64,000 bases of DNA, taken from Bradyrhizobium archetypum (GTDB lineage: Bacteria; Pseudomonadota; Alphaproteobacteria; Rhizobiales; Xanthobacteraceae). Location of the stretch: NCBI RefSeq assembly GCF_013114835.1, contig NZ_JAAVLW010000007.1:186001-250000 (forward strand), given 5' to 3'. A program made the translations under genes and the position numbers. Positions 34,747-43,102 of this stretch are shown here, piece by piece. The notes under the pieces were generated by a model that saw nothing but the letters and a program-made list of their open reading frames with translations, made no database searches and was not told the origin of the DNA. The first letter of the stretch is position 1, and every line of letters begins with the position of its first letter.

Positions 34747-35613
34747 ATGGCTCGCTCGTTTCCGGTTCCGGTTCGTGCTTTGGCGTTCTCGGCTGCGGCC
34801 GCTTTGCTCTCGGGCTTCGCAAACGGACCTGCGCTGGCCGGGGCCAGCGGGCCGTTTCTCGCCCATCAGGCGCTTTATGAACTGAAGCTGATCAAGTCGC
34901 GCGGATCGAACGCGATCAACGGCGCTCGCGGCCGTATCCTCTACAATTTCTCGGGCAACGCCTGCGAAGGTTACACTTCCGAATTCCGCCAGGTGTCGGA
35001 GCTCGACAGCGGCGAGGGCAGGATGACGCTGAGCGATCTGCGCTCGCGTTCCTGGGAAGATGCCGCCGGCAAGAGCTATCGTTTCAAGATCGATAGCCGC
35101 ATGAATGATACCGATTCCGCGCCGGTCGATGGCGTGGCAGAGCGGGTCGGCGACCGCATCATGGTCAAGTTGAAACAGCCGGTGACGAAGACGTTTGAGC
35201 TCGACGGCAAGGTCGTGTTCCCGACCGAGCAGATCCAGCACATCATCGCCGCCGCGCGCGAGGGCAAATCGGTGCTGGAGCTGATGGTCTATGATGGCTC
35301 CGACAATGGCGAGAAGGTCTACAATACGCTGTCGGTGATCGGGCAGCCGATCCCCGGGACCCGCAGCATCGCGTCGCCCGATCCCTCGACCGCCAACGAC
35401 CAGATGAAGGCGCTGACCCGCTGGCCCGTGACGGTGAGCTACTACGACCGCGACGCCAAGGGGAAAGAGGGCGAGCAGACGCCGGTTTACGCCATGTCAT
35501 TCGAACTGTTCGAGAACGGTGTCTCCCGCGCGCTGGTGCTCGACTACAACGACTTCGTGATCGCGGGCGCGATGGGCCGGTTCGACGTCAGGGATTCCAA
35601 GCCGTGTAAGTGA
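34747..35613 (+). CDS. EipB-family periplasmic envelope-integrity protein (DUF1849)
   Basis: 288 residues. Signal peptide about 1-31 (cut near GPALAGA). The DUF1849 beta-spiral fold is recognisable from FLAHQALYELKLIKSRG, ARGRILYNFSG and ACEGYTSEFRQVSELDSGEG. EipB in Brucella maintains envelope integrity and needs a disulfide between two conserved Cys; the equivalents here are Cys73 (SGNACEG) and Cys287 (SKPC at the end), the only Cys in the mature protein. Single gene, divergent from the RidA operon. Confidence 0.88.
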   Translation: MARSFPVPVRALAFSAAAALLSGFANGPALAGASGPFLAHQALYELKLIKSRGSNAINGARGRILYNFSGNACEGYTSEFRQVSELDSGEGRMTLSDLRSRSWEDAAGKSYRFKIDSRMNDTDSAPVDGVAERVGDRIMVKLKQPVTKTFELDGKVVFPTEQIQHIIAAAREGKSVLELMVYDGSDNGEKVYNTLSVIGQPIPGTRSIASPDPSTANDQMKALTRWPVTVSYYDRDAKGKEGEQTPVYAMSFELFENGVSRALVLDYNDFVIAGAMGRFDVRDSKPCK

Positions 35614-35668
35614 CGGCACCCTCGGAAAGGCCGCACCCAATACTGCGCGGCCGTCTCAAATCTTTATG

Positions 35669-35986
35669 TCATCCGCGGGTGAAGTCGCCGGGCTTCAGTC
35701 CGAGCGCCTTGACGGCTGGCTCCGGAAGCGGCCCCCAAGCCTCGACCCTTTCGTTCGGGGCCATCATAGCTGCGATGATCGCCGCGGCCTTTGCCGGATC
35801 CTGTTCAGCCACATAGTAAACCGAACGAACCGGCGCACCGCCTCCCAACGGTTCAGTTGTGACGAGGACAACCTGACCATTTGCCATGCCTCGATATACC
35901 ACTGACGCGGTGCCGTTTCCATGAAGGTGAGGGTTGATGCCCGCGGGCGCGGTGCAGCAATGGTCATAGGAGATGGGCGCCCCCAT
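35669..35986 (-). CDS. Hypothetical protein, unrecognised
   Basis: About 105 residues from the ATG at 35986; an ATG at 36121 is also in frame but would overlap the dehydrogenase start. The product has MGAPISYDHCCTAPAGINPH, TASVVYRGMANGQVVLVTTE, RSVYYVAEQDPAKAAAIIAA and ends GLKPGDFTRG. The regular alternation of beta-like stretches looks like a real small protein. No domain recognised, and no signal peptide with this start. It converges with the EipB gene and diverges from E1alpha. Confidence 0.55.
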   Translation of the reverse strand: MGAPISYDHCCTAPAGINPHLHGNGTASVVYRGMANGQVVLVTTEPLGGGAPVRSVYYVAEQDPAKAAAIIAAMMAPNERVEAWGPLPEPAVKALGLKPGDFTRG

Positions 35987-36053
35987 CTTGTATTGTTCCG
36001 GGCCAGCACCAATTACGAATTGTGGGATGCAGAATCGCTCTGGGAGCGAGGAC

Positions 36054-37154
36054 GTGGCCAGCAAAAAAATGGCAGACGGAGGACTTCCGGTTGTCGCGCG
36101 CTTTGAAGTGCGCCACCGCAATTACCTCGCGCCAGACGGCTCGATCAAGCGGCCGCTTCCCGCATTCGCCTCCGACGCCGGCCTCCTCACCGCGCTCTAT
36201 CGAGCGATGATGCTGCTGCGCAATTTTGACCGAAAGGCTGTTGCATTGCAGCGCACTGGCCGGCTTGGGACCTACGCCGTTTCGCTCGGCCAGGAGGCGG
36301 TGTCGGTTGGGGTCGCCAGTGCGATGCGCGAAGACGACGTCCTGTTACCTTCCTATCGCGACAATGGCGCGCTGATCTGGCGTGGGGTCAAGCTGGAGGA
36401 AATTCTGCTGTTCTGGGGAGGGGACGAGCGGGGCAATCATTTCTCCGGACCGGTTCAGGATTTCCCGTTCTGCGTTCCCGTGGGATCGCAGGCGCCGCAT
36501 GCTGCCGGCGTTGCCTATGCTTTCAAGCTGCGCAAGCAGCCGCGGGTGGCCATTTGCATGTTCGGCGACGGCGCCACTTCGAAGGGTGACGTCTACGAAG
36601 CGATGAATTTTGCCGGGGTGCACAAGCTGCCGGTCGTGTTCGTCGCCACCAACAATCAATGGGCTATTTCGGTCCCGTTGCGGCTACAGACCGGTTGCGA
36701 AACGCTGGCGCAGAAAGCCATCGCGGCCGGCTTTATCGGCGAGCAGGTGGACGGCAGCGATGTCGTGGCGATGCGCGCCGCGGCCGAAGACGCCATTGCC
36801 GCCGCCCGTGACGGCAAGGGCCCGCGCTTCATCGAGGCGGTCACCTACCGGCTCGGCGATCATACCACCTCCGATGACGCTTTACGCTATCGTTCGGCTG
36901 ACGAAGTCCAGGCCCGTTGGAAGGAAGAGCCGCTTACGCGCCTGAGGAGCTATCTCGTCGGTCAAAAGATGTGGAGCAAGGCGGAGGAAGAACAGCTCGC
37001 CGCGGAGTGTCATGAGCGCGTCGAGGCAGCGGTCGAGCGCTACCTGGCGACGGAGCCGCGCCGGCCCGAATCCATGTTCGATCATCTCTATGCCGATCTG
37101 CCAGGCGTCTACGCCGCGCAGCGCCGCGAACTCGCGGGAGAGGGTGATGTCTGA
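36054..37154 (+). CDS. 2-oxoacid dehydrogenase E1 component, alpha subunit
   Basis: About 366 residues. Thiamine diphosphate motif GDG...NN is GDGATSKGDVYEAMNF followed by VVFVATNNQWAIS; RTGRLGTYAVSLGQEAVSVG and LLPSYRDNGALIWRG are the E1alpha core. Start: a GTG at 36054 is closely preceded by GAGCGAGGAC; the ATG at 36069 would give MADGGLPVV. The E1beta ATG at 37147 overlaps this stop by eight bases. The first half is closest to branched-chain 2-oxoacid or acetoin dehydrogenase E1alpha; the substrate cannot be fixed. Confidence 0.93.
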   Translation: MASKKMADGGLPVVARFEVRHRNYLAPDGSIKRPLPAFASDAGLLTALYRAMMLLRNFDRKAVALQRTGRLGTYAVSLGQEAVSVGVASAMREDDVLLPSYRDNGALIWRGVKLEEILLFWGGDERGNHFSGPVQDFPFCVPVGSQAPHAAGVAYAFKLRKQPRVAICMFGDGATSKGDVYEAMNFAGVHKLPVVFVATNNQWAISVPLRLQTGCETLAQKAIAAGFIGEQVDGSDVVAMRAAAEDAIAAARDGKGPRFIEAVTYRLGDHTTSDDALRYRSADEVQARWKEEPLTRLRSYLVGQKMWSKAEEEQLAAECHERVEAAVERYLATEPRRPESMFDHLYADLPGVYAAQRRELAGEGDV

Positions 37155-38127
37155 AATCACGCTGGTCGAAGCCGTCAATCTGGCGCTCGCCCGCGCGATG
37201 GAGGATGATCCTGATGTCGTCGTGCTTGGCGAAGATGTCGGCATCAATGGCGGCGTCTTCCGCGCGACCGTCGGGCTGCAAACGCGTTTCGGCGCGGAGC
37301 GCGTGCTCGATACGCCGCTTGCCGAACTCCTGATCAGCGGACTCTGCGTCGGCATGGCGGCGCAGGGCTTGAAGCCGGTTGGCGAGATCCAGTTCATGGG
37401 ATTTCTGTATCCCTGCATCGATCAATTGGTGAACCACGCCTCGCGAATCCGCAACCGCACTCAGGGGCGGCTCACCTGTCCAATGGTTCTACGCACGCCG
37501 CATGGTGCCGGAATTCGCGCACCCGAGCATCATTCCGAAAGCACCGAGGCGATGCTCGCCCATATTCCCGGCTTGCGTGTCGTCATTCCCTCGTCGCCGG
37601 AGCGCGCCTACGGACTGCTGCTGGCGGCGATCCGCGATCCCGATCCAGTGGTGTTTCTGGAGCCGACCCGCATCTACCGCGCGGCGAAGGGCGAGGTGGA
37701 GGACAATGGTGAGGCCTTGCCGCTGGATGTCGCCTTTGTCCTGCGGGAGGGCCGCGACGTCACGCTGATAAGTTGGGGCGCGATGCTGAAGGAAACCATG
37801 GCGGCGGCCGACGCGCTGGCTGCCGACGGCATCGCCGCCGAGGTCATCGATCTCGCCACGCTCAAGCCCTACGACGAAGCCACGGTGCTCGGTTCGGTCG
37901 CAAAAACCGGGCGCTGCATCATCGTGCACGAGGCAACACGCACCGGCGGGTTCGGAGCCGAGATCGCCGCACTGATCGCCGAGCGGGCCCTGACTTCGCT
38001 GCTTGCACCGGTAACCCGCGTCACCGGCTACGACGCGGTCATTCCGATGGCGCGGCTCGAGCAGCATATGATGCCGTCGGTCGATCGTATCGTGAAGGCC
38101 GCGCGCCAGGCCTGCCAGTTCAGTTGA
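37147..38127 (+). CDS. 2-oxoacid dehydrogenase E1 component, beta subunit
   Basis: 326 residues. VVVLGEDVGINGGVFRATVGL binds thiamine diphosphate; DTPLAELLISGLCVGMAAQGLKPV, EIQFMGFLYPCIDQLVNHASR and RTPHGAGIRAPEHHSESTE are the standard core, and VTLISWGAMLKETMAAAD plus VIDLATLKPYDEATVLGSV the C-domain. It forms the alpha2beta2 E1 with the product of the overlapping upstream gene. The E2 gene begins 19 bases later. Confidence 0.95.
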   Translation: MSEITLVEAVNLALARAMEDDPDVVVLGEDVGINGGVFRATVGLQTRFGAERVLDTPLAELLISGLCVGMAAQGLKPVGEIQFMGFLYPCIDQLVNHASRIRNRTQGRLTCPMVLRTPHGAGIRAPEHHSESTEAMLAHIPGLRVVIPSSPERAYGLLLAAIRDPDPVVFLEPTRIYRAAKGEVEDNGEALPLDVAFVLREGRDVTLISWGAMLKETMAAADALAADGIAAEVIDLATLKPYDEATVLGSVAKTGRCIIVHEATRTGGFGAEIAALIAERALTSLLAPVTRVTGYDAVIPMARLEQHMMPSVDRIVKAARQACQFS

Positions 38128-38146
38128 TTGCCAGCGGACTTATGCC

Positions 38147-39247
38147 ATGCGCCAGTTCGTATTGCCGGATCTGGGAGAGGGCCTCGAAGAGGCGGAGATC
38201 GTGAACTGGTACGTCAACGAAGGCGACCACGTCGTTACCGATCAGCCGCTGGTTTCGGTCGAGACCGACAAAGCCGTCGTCGAGGTGCCGTCGCCCTCGA
38301 GCGGACGCATCCTGCACCTGTTCGGAGCCAAGGGAGATGTGGTGAAGGTCGGCGCGCCGCTCGTCGAATTTGCCGAGGGCCCCGACCAGGACACCGGCAC
38401 GATTGTCGGCGAACTTGGCGTGGGCGAGCCAGCGGCTGTCGCAGCACCGCCTCCCAGGCGAACGGCCGAACAGAAAAGCCAGGTGTTTCCGGCGGTGCGC
38501 GCACTCGCCCGCAAGCTCGACGTCGATCTCGATCTCGTCGAGGCGACAGGACCCGGCGGCACCATCACGCGTGCGGATGTGGAACGGGCTGCCAAGGGCT
38601 TGTCCCATACCGGACCTGCTGAATCCTTGCGCGGTCTGCGGCGCGCGATGGCTCAACGCATGACGACGGCTCATGCCGAGATCGTCCCCGCCGGCGTCAC
38701 CGATGAGGCTGATATCGACGATTGGCGAACCGGCGAGGACGTGACGATCCGGCTGGTGCGCGCGATCGCCGTCGCCTGCAAGGCCGAGCCTGCTCTCAAT
38801 GCCTGGTACAATTCGGGCGCGGGTGAACGGCGTCTGATCGAGCGCATCGATCTCGGCATCGCCGTCGATACTGGCGGCGGCCTCATCGTTCCCGTGTTGC
38901 GCAATGTCGCAGAGCGCGATGTATCAGACTTGCGGACCGGGCTTGACCGGATGCGGGCTGACGCCGTCGCGCGCTCGATACCTCCGGGAGAGCTGCGCGG
39001 GGCGACGATTACGCTGTCGAACTTTGGGATGATCGGAGGGCGTTTCGCTAACCTGATCGTCGTACCGCCACAAGTGGCGATCATCGGCGCCGGTCGCATT
39101 ACTCAAGGGGTGGTCGCGTATCGGGGCCAGCCGGCGGTGAGGCGCGTGCTGCCATTGTCGCTTACCTTCGACCATCGCGTCGTGACAGGAGGCGAAGCCG
39201 CTCGCTTCCTGGTGGCGCTCAAGACGGACCTTGAGCAGTTTTCGTGA
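38147..39247 (+). CDS. 2-oxoacid dehydrogenase E2, dihydrolipoyl acyltransferase
   Basis: 366 residues with three parts: lipoyl domain 1-80 (VETDKAVVEV, lipoyl Lys42), E1/E3-binding domain about 112-150 (PAVRALARKLDVDLDLVEATGPGG), and acyltransferase domain from 165. The catalytic segment reads FDHRVVTGGEAARF: the His343 is present while the usual Asp of DHRxxDG is Thr347. The NFGMIGGRF and PVLRNVAERD signatures are intact. No E3 (lipoamide dehydrogenase) gene follows; an E3 encoded elsewhere must serve. nfeD begins 83 bases downstream. Confidence 0.94.
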   Translation: MRQFVLPDLGEGLEEAEIVNWYVNEGDHVVTDQPLVSVETDKAVVEVPSPSSGRILHLFGAKGDVVKVGAPLVEFAEGPDQDTGTIVGELGVGEPAAVAAPPPRRTAEQKSQVFPAVRALARKLDVDLDLVEATGPGGTITRADVERAAKGLSHTGPAESLRGLRRAMAQRMTTAHAEIVPAGVTDEADIDDWRTGEDVTIRLVRAIAVACKAEPALNAWYNSGAGERRLIERIDLGIAVDTGGGLIVPVLRNVAERDVSDLRTGLDRMRADAVARSIPPGELRGATITLSNFGMIGGRFANLIVVPPQVAIIGAGRITQGVVAYRGQPAVRRVLPLSLTFDHRVVTGGEAARFLVALKTDLEQFS

Positions 39248-39330
39248 GGCAGCCGTGCGCGGGCCCTGCAGGGGTATATTGAGATTCGACAAGGATACCT
39301 CCATATCATTTCCATAACGGAGTCCTTGCT

Positions 39331-40731
39331 GTGCAGAACGTACAGACGACTCTTGCTGCGGTCGCTGCCGCGATAGCTCTGGCTGTCTCTCCCGTTGCCG
39401 CCTCGGCGGGAGAGAACGACGGCAAGCTCGCGCTGACCATCTCGGTCGACGGAGCGATCGGACCGGCGACGGCCCGTTACGTCAAGGACGCGCTGACCAA
39501 GGCAGCCGAACGACGTGCCGAGGTCGTCGTGCTGCGCATGAATACCCCGGGCGGTCTCGCGACCAGCATGCGCGAGATCATCGCGGACGTGCTGGCGTCG
39601 CGCGTCCCCGTCATCGGTTACGTTGCGCCGTCCGGCGCCCACGCGGCCAGCGCCGGAACCTACATCCTCTACGCCACGCATATCGCGGCCATGGCGCCGG
39701 GTACCAATCTCGGAGCGGCGACGCCGGTGCAGATTGGCGGTCCCTTGCCGGGTCTGCCGGACGCTACCCCTGACAAGAGCGATAAGGACAAGAAGGACGG
39801 CAGCGACCAAAAGCCGAAGACGAAGGACTCCATGATGGCGAAGGTGACCAACGACGCCGTCGCCTTGATCCGCAGTCTCGCCGAGTTGCGCGGCCGCAAT
39901 GCCGATTGGGCGGAAAAGGCGGTGCGGGAGGCCGCCAGTCTTTCCGCTAATGCCGCATTGCAGGAGAAAGTCATCGACCTCATCGCACGCGATCAAGTCG
40001 AACTGCTCAGGCAGATCGATGGTCGCTTAGTCGAGATCGCGGGCGAGACGCGGCATCTGGCGACCAGGGACGCCGCGCGTGAAGCGATGGATCCTGGATG
40101 GATCGCACGATTTCTCAGGGTGATCACCGATCCCAACATCGCTTTCATTCTCATGCTGGTCGGCATCTACGGCCTGATTTTCGAACTTTCCTCGCCCGGT
40201 GCGGTCGCGCCCGGGGTGATTGGCACGATCTGTCTGCTGTTAGGCCTTTATGCGCTCAATATGCTGCCTATCAACTATGCGGGCCTCGGCCTGATCCTGT
40301 TGGGCATCACGCTCCTGGTCATCGAAGCCTTCAATCCTACCGTGGTTCTCGGTCTCGGCGGGATCATCGCATTCGTGCTCGGAGCAGTGATGCTGTTCGA
40401 GATCGAAGCGCCCGGATACCACCTGTCATGGTGGACCATCGGCATCGCGGCGGCGATATTCGTCGGCTTGATTTTTGTCGTACTCCGTTCGCTTTGGCGC
40501 GCTCGAAAAGGCCCCGCACGGCTCGGCGCGCAAGCCATGCGCGGCCTGTCCGCCGAAATCCTCGACTGGTCGGAGAGCGAAGGCCACGTCTTCACACAGG
40601 GCGAGCGCTGGCAGGCCCGCGGCACCGAAGCTTTCAAGCCCGGTGACGTGGTCGAGGTAGCCAACGTCGTTGATTTGACGCTCGTGGTACGGCGTCGGCC
40701 GGTGCTGGCCGCCCGCGAAGGAGGTGCGTGA
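39331..40731 (+). CDS. NfeD-type membrane-bound serine protease (ClpP-class)
   Basis: 466 residues starting at GTG, with CGGAGTCC upstream. Signal peptide 1-27. The Ser-Lys protease domain has LRMNTPGGLATSMREII, then APSGAHAASAGTYI with Ser107 and, in MAKVTNDAVALIRSLAELRGRN, Lys171. A Lys/Asp-rich insert lies at 142-168. Several membrane helices follow (260-390) and a C-terminal NfeD OB domain (about 400-466). The archaeal relative cleaves the C-terminus of a partner stomatin; a slipin gene overlaps this stop. The pair is likely a membrane-quality unit. Confidence 0.92.
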   Translation: MQNVQTTLAAVAAAIALAVSPVAASAGENDGKLALTISVDGAIGPATARYVKDALTKAAERRAEVVVLRMNTPGGLATSMREIIADVLASRVPVIGYVAPSGAHAASAGTYILYATHIAAMAPGTNLGAATPVQIGGPLPGLPDATPDKSDKDKKDGSDQKPKTKDSMMAKVTNDAVALIRSLAELRGRNADWAEKAVREAASLSANAALQEKVIDLIARDQVELLRQIDGRLVEIAGETRHLATRDAAREAMDPGWIARFLRVITDPNIAFILMLVGIYGLIFELSSPGAVAPGVIGTICLLLGLYALNMLPINYAGLGLILLGITLLVIEAFNPTVVLGLGGIIAFVLGAVMLFEIEAPGYHLSWWTIGIAAAIFVGLIFVVLRSLWRARKGPARLGAQAMRGLSAEILDWSESEGHVFTQGERWQARGTEAFKPGDVVEVANVVDLTLVVRRRPVLAAREGGA

Positions 40732-41495
40732 TGATGTTTGATTATTTGACCTATGGGGCGCTCGCGGTGCTCGTGGTCCTGTTTCTGTCCTCGGCCATCC
40801 GCATCCTGCGAGAATACGAGCGAGGCGTCGTTTTCACGCTCGGCCGCTTCACCGGTGTGAAGGGGCCGGGATTGATCATCCTGATTCCGGTCGTGCAGCA
40901 GATGGTGAAGGTCGATCTCAGGGTGATGGTGCAGGTCGTGCCGCCCCAGGACGTGATTTCGCGCGACAACGTATCCGTCAAGGTCAACGCCGTTCTCTAC
41001 TTCCGCATCATGGACCCCGAGCGCGCGATCATCAAGGTCGGCGACTACATGTCCGCGACCAGCCAATTGGCGCAGACCACACTGCGTTCGGTGCTCGGCA
41101 AGCACGAACTGGACGAGATGCTTGCCGAACGGGACCGGCTCAACGCCGATGTCCAGGAAATCCTCGACCAGCAGACTGATGTCTGGGGCATCAAGGTCAC
41201 CACCGTCGAGATCAAGGATGTCGATCTCAACGAAACCATGGTGCGCGCGATTGCCAAGCAGGCTGAGGCGGAGCGGTTGCGGCGCGCCAAAGTGATCAAT
41301 GCGATGGGCGAGCAGCAAGCTGCCGAGAAGCTCGTCGAGGCCGGCCGAACGCTGGCGCGGGAGCCGCAGGCGATGCAGTTGCGCTATTTCGCCGCGCTGC
41401 ACGACATTGCCGGTGAGCGATCATCGACCGTGGTGTTTCCGCTGCCGATGGATTTGCTCGGCCATGTGACCGGACGGCGGAGCGAAGCGACGTGA
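40731..41495 (+). CDS. Slipin / stomatin-like SPFH-domain membrane protein
   Basis: 254 residues. N-terminal hydrophobic anchor (about 6-26), then the SPFH domain: IRILREYERGVVFTLGRFTGV, KGPGLIILIPVVQQMVKVDLR, VISRDNVSVKVNAVLYFRI, and AQTTLRSVLGKHELDEMLAERD. A coiled coil AKQAEAERLRRAKVINAMGEQQAAEKL follows, and the C-terminal stretch is short. Start: ATG 40731 overlaps the nfeD stop (TGATG), GGAGG upstream; GTG 40728 is in frame. It probably pairs with the NfeD protease. Confidence 0.93.
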   Translation: MMFDYLTYGALAVLVVLFLSSAIRILREYERGVVFTLGRFTGVKGPGLIILIPVVQQMVKVDLRVMVQVVPPQDVISRDNVSVKVNAVLYFRIMDPERAIIKVGDYMSATSQLAQTTLRSVLGKHELDEMLAERDRLNADVQEILDQQTDVWGIKVTTVEIKDVDLNETMVRAIAKQAEAERLRRAKVINAMGEQQAAEKLVEAGRTLAREPQAMQLRYFAALHDIAGERSSTVVFPLPMDLLGHVTGRRSEAT

Positions 41496-41605
41496 ACTGT
41501 CGTTGCCGGCAACAAGCCAATCGCGTGACGCCGTCCGATGCCCCAGGAGCGCAGATCTATCGATGCAGGAAGTTCGGCTGAATTTCGACAACCAGGGAGA
41601 GCCAC

Positions 41606-41899
41606 ATGGTAATGTATGTCGTGCTCGGCAACTTCACCGATCAGGGAATTCGCACCGCCAAGGAATCACCGAAGCGGGCAGAGGCTTTCAAGAAAATGGC
41701 CGAGACCTTCGGGGTCACCGTAAAAGAACTGTTCTGGACGCAAGGACGATATGATGTGGTGGCGATCCTCGAAGCGCCAGATGAATTTTCCATCATGACG
41801 CTTAGCCTAAGTCTTGGCGCCTTGGGCAATGTTCGTACCGAATCGTTGCGTGCGTTCTCGGCTGCGGACATGGCCAAGGTTGTCGACAAGATGCTCTGA
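41606..41899 (+). CDS. GYD-domain protein
   Basis: 97 residues, a ferredoxin-like dimeric alpha/beta barrel domain. TDQGIRTAKESPKRAEAFKKMAE and ELFWTQGRYDVVAILEAPDE match the GYD domain: the motif here is GRYDVV in place of GYD. Function unknown; GYD genes often occur near stress- and metabolism-linked genes. It is 110 bases after slipin on the same strand. Two close ATGs (41606, 41612) are possible. Confidence 0.9.
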   Translation: MVMYVVLGNFTDQGIRTAKESPKRAEAFKKMAETFGVTVKELFWTQGRYDVVAILEAPDEFSIMTLSLSLGALGNVRTESLRAFSAADMAKVVDKML

Positions 41900-41960
41900 G
41901 TGGCTTGCGCGTTCGACCGTCTCTTCCGCCGCGCGGCAGAGGGCCTCGTCCTGATCCATG

Positions 41961-42311
41961 TCACGGACGATTTGACGCCGGTCGTTCGATTTCCTGAGCC
42001 GGGGCCTGTCCCGAAAATGGCACCTCGCTGTCATACTCCTCGGGCTCGAACTGTTCCTTGAAAATCCCTCGCAGCACCCGCCAGAGTTCACGGTGACCCG
42101 CGGTTTGACCGCCCTGGGTCAGATACGCCGCGATATCCATGACATCCGTTCGATATTCCGCCGCTCCGCGAATACGCGAGTCCAGGTGGGCCCACTCATG
42201 TTCAACGTATAAGCGCTTGGTGTCAGTGTCGAAGACCAGGTTCCAGAAATCCAGCTCCGTGACTTCCGGGCCTTTGACCCGACGATGCAATTCCCGCTTC
42301 AAAAAGGCCAT
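41961..42311 (-). CDS. Conserved hypothetical protein
   Basis: 116 residues from the ATG at 42311. MAFLKRELHRRVKGPEVTEL, WNLVFDTDTKRLYVEHEWAHLD and YLTQGGQTAGHRELWRVLRGIF give it a clear alpha/beta look with many Trp and charged residues. The C-terminal 20 residues are probably disordered. No known domain. The ATG at 42371 is in frame but would prepend an unlikely MYGVHRSGCVPRNL. It lies on the minus strand, between GYD and RidA, which are on the plus strand. Confidence 0.65.
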   Translation of the reverse strand: MAFLKRELHRRVKGPEVTELDFWNLVFDTDTKRLYVEHEWAHLDSRIRGAAEYRTDVMDIAAYLTQGGQTAGHRELWRVLRGIFKEQFEPEEYDSEVPFSGQAPAQEIERPASNRP

Positions 42312-42570
42312 CTTCCGCTCCTTCCGGGTCAGGTTTCGTGGAACGCATCCGGACCTATGGACCCCGTACAAATTGGAGACCTGGTAGAAATCTGATCATT
42401 TCTTGCCGGTTCAAGACCGCATGTTGGGTATCTACCCTGGGGACGAGCAAATTCGACGTCAGGATTCCAGCTTTGGGACGCGCGTCTCGCATCCTGTGAC
42501 GATCGGTCTGGTCGGGAGCGCCGGACCCGGATACGCTTTGGCCAAATCATGCAGGTCAGGGAGGCGCACA

Positions 42571-42972
42571 ATGAGCAAGCTCGAACAACTTCGGCCAAGC
42601 GGACTTCACCATAATCCGGCTTACTCCCACGTCGTCGTCGCTTCGGGCGCGCGCACAATCTATATCGCAGGACAGGTGGCCACCGACGAGGAGGGGCGGG
42701 TGGTCGGCGAGGGTGATCTGGCCGCGCAGACGACACAGGTGATGCAAAATATCGGCTTGGCGCTGAAAGCCGCCGGGGCGAGCTATTCCAATATCGTGAA
42801 GATCACCACGTTCGTTGTCGGCTACAAGCCGGAACTCCGTCCCATCATCGGCAAGGCGCGCTCGGCCTTCTTTGAAGGCATGGAGCCGCCGGCGAGCACG
42901 CTCGTTGGTGTCACGGCGCTTGCGGCCCCTGAATGGCTGATCGAGATCGAGGCGGTGGCCGTCGTCGATTGA
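42571..42972 (+). CDS. RidA family protein, second copy
   Basis: 133 residues with a clean RidA fold: YSHVVVASGARTIYIAGQVATDEEG, TTQVMQNIGLALKAAGASYSNIVKITTFVVG and PPASTLVGVTALAAPEWLIEIEAVAVV. At the position where canonical RidA enzymes have the key Arg (in R.(A/C)V), this protein has PASTLVGV, so 2-aminoacrylate deaminase activity is doubtful. GGGAGG before the ATG at 42571 is a good ribosome binding site. It differs clearly from the copy at 34027. Confidence 0.9.
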   Translation: MSKLEQLRPSGLHHNPAYSHVVVASGARTIYIAGQVATDEEGRVVGEGDLAAQTTQVMQNIGLALKAAGASYSNIVKITTFVVGYKPELRPIIGKARSAFFEGMEPPASTLVGVTALAAPEWLIEIEAVAVVD

Positions 42973-42997
42973 CGTCTCCAGGCATAGGTCTCAGTCT

Positions 42998-43082
42998 GTC
43001 ATTGCGAGGAGCGCAAGCGACGAAGCAATCCATCTATCCACGGGCGGTGAGGTGGATTGCTTCGCTTGCGCTCGCAATGACG
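42998..43082. repeat. Intergenic inverted repeat, copy 1 of the GTCATTGCGAG family
   Basis: GTCATTGCGAG begins the left arm and CTCGCAATGAC ends the right arm; with AGCGCAAGCG/CGCTTGCGCT and CGAAGCAATCCA/TGGATTGCTTCG the arms pair over about 33 bases with one or two single-base bulges. It sits between the converging RidA and dinB genes and may end both transcripts. Its relative is at 50646-50765. Confidence 0.85.
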
Positions 43083-43102
43083 GGGAGGGAACGATTACTT
43101 GG

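Noticed and set aside
35973..36053. Upstream extension of E1alpha
   Set aside because: The extra residues are not family-like and would overlap the divergent hypothetical gene; GTG 36054 or ATG 36069 fit better.
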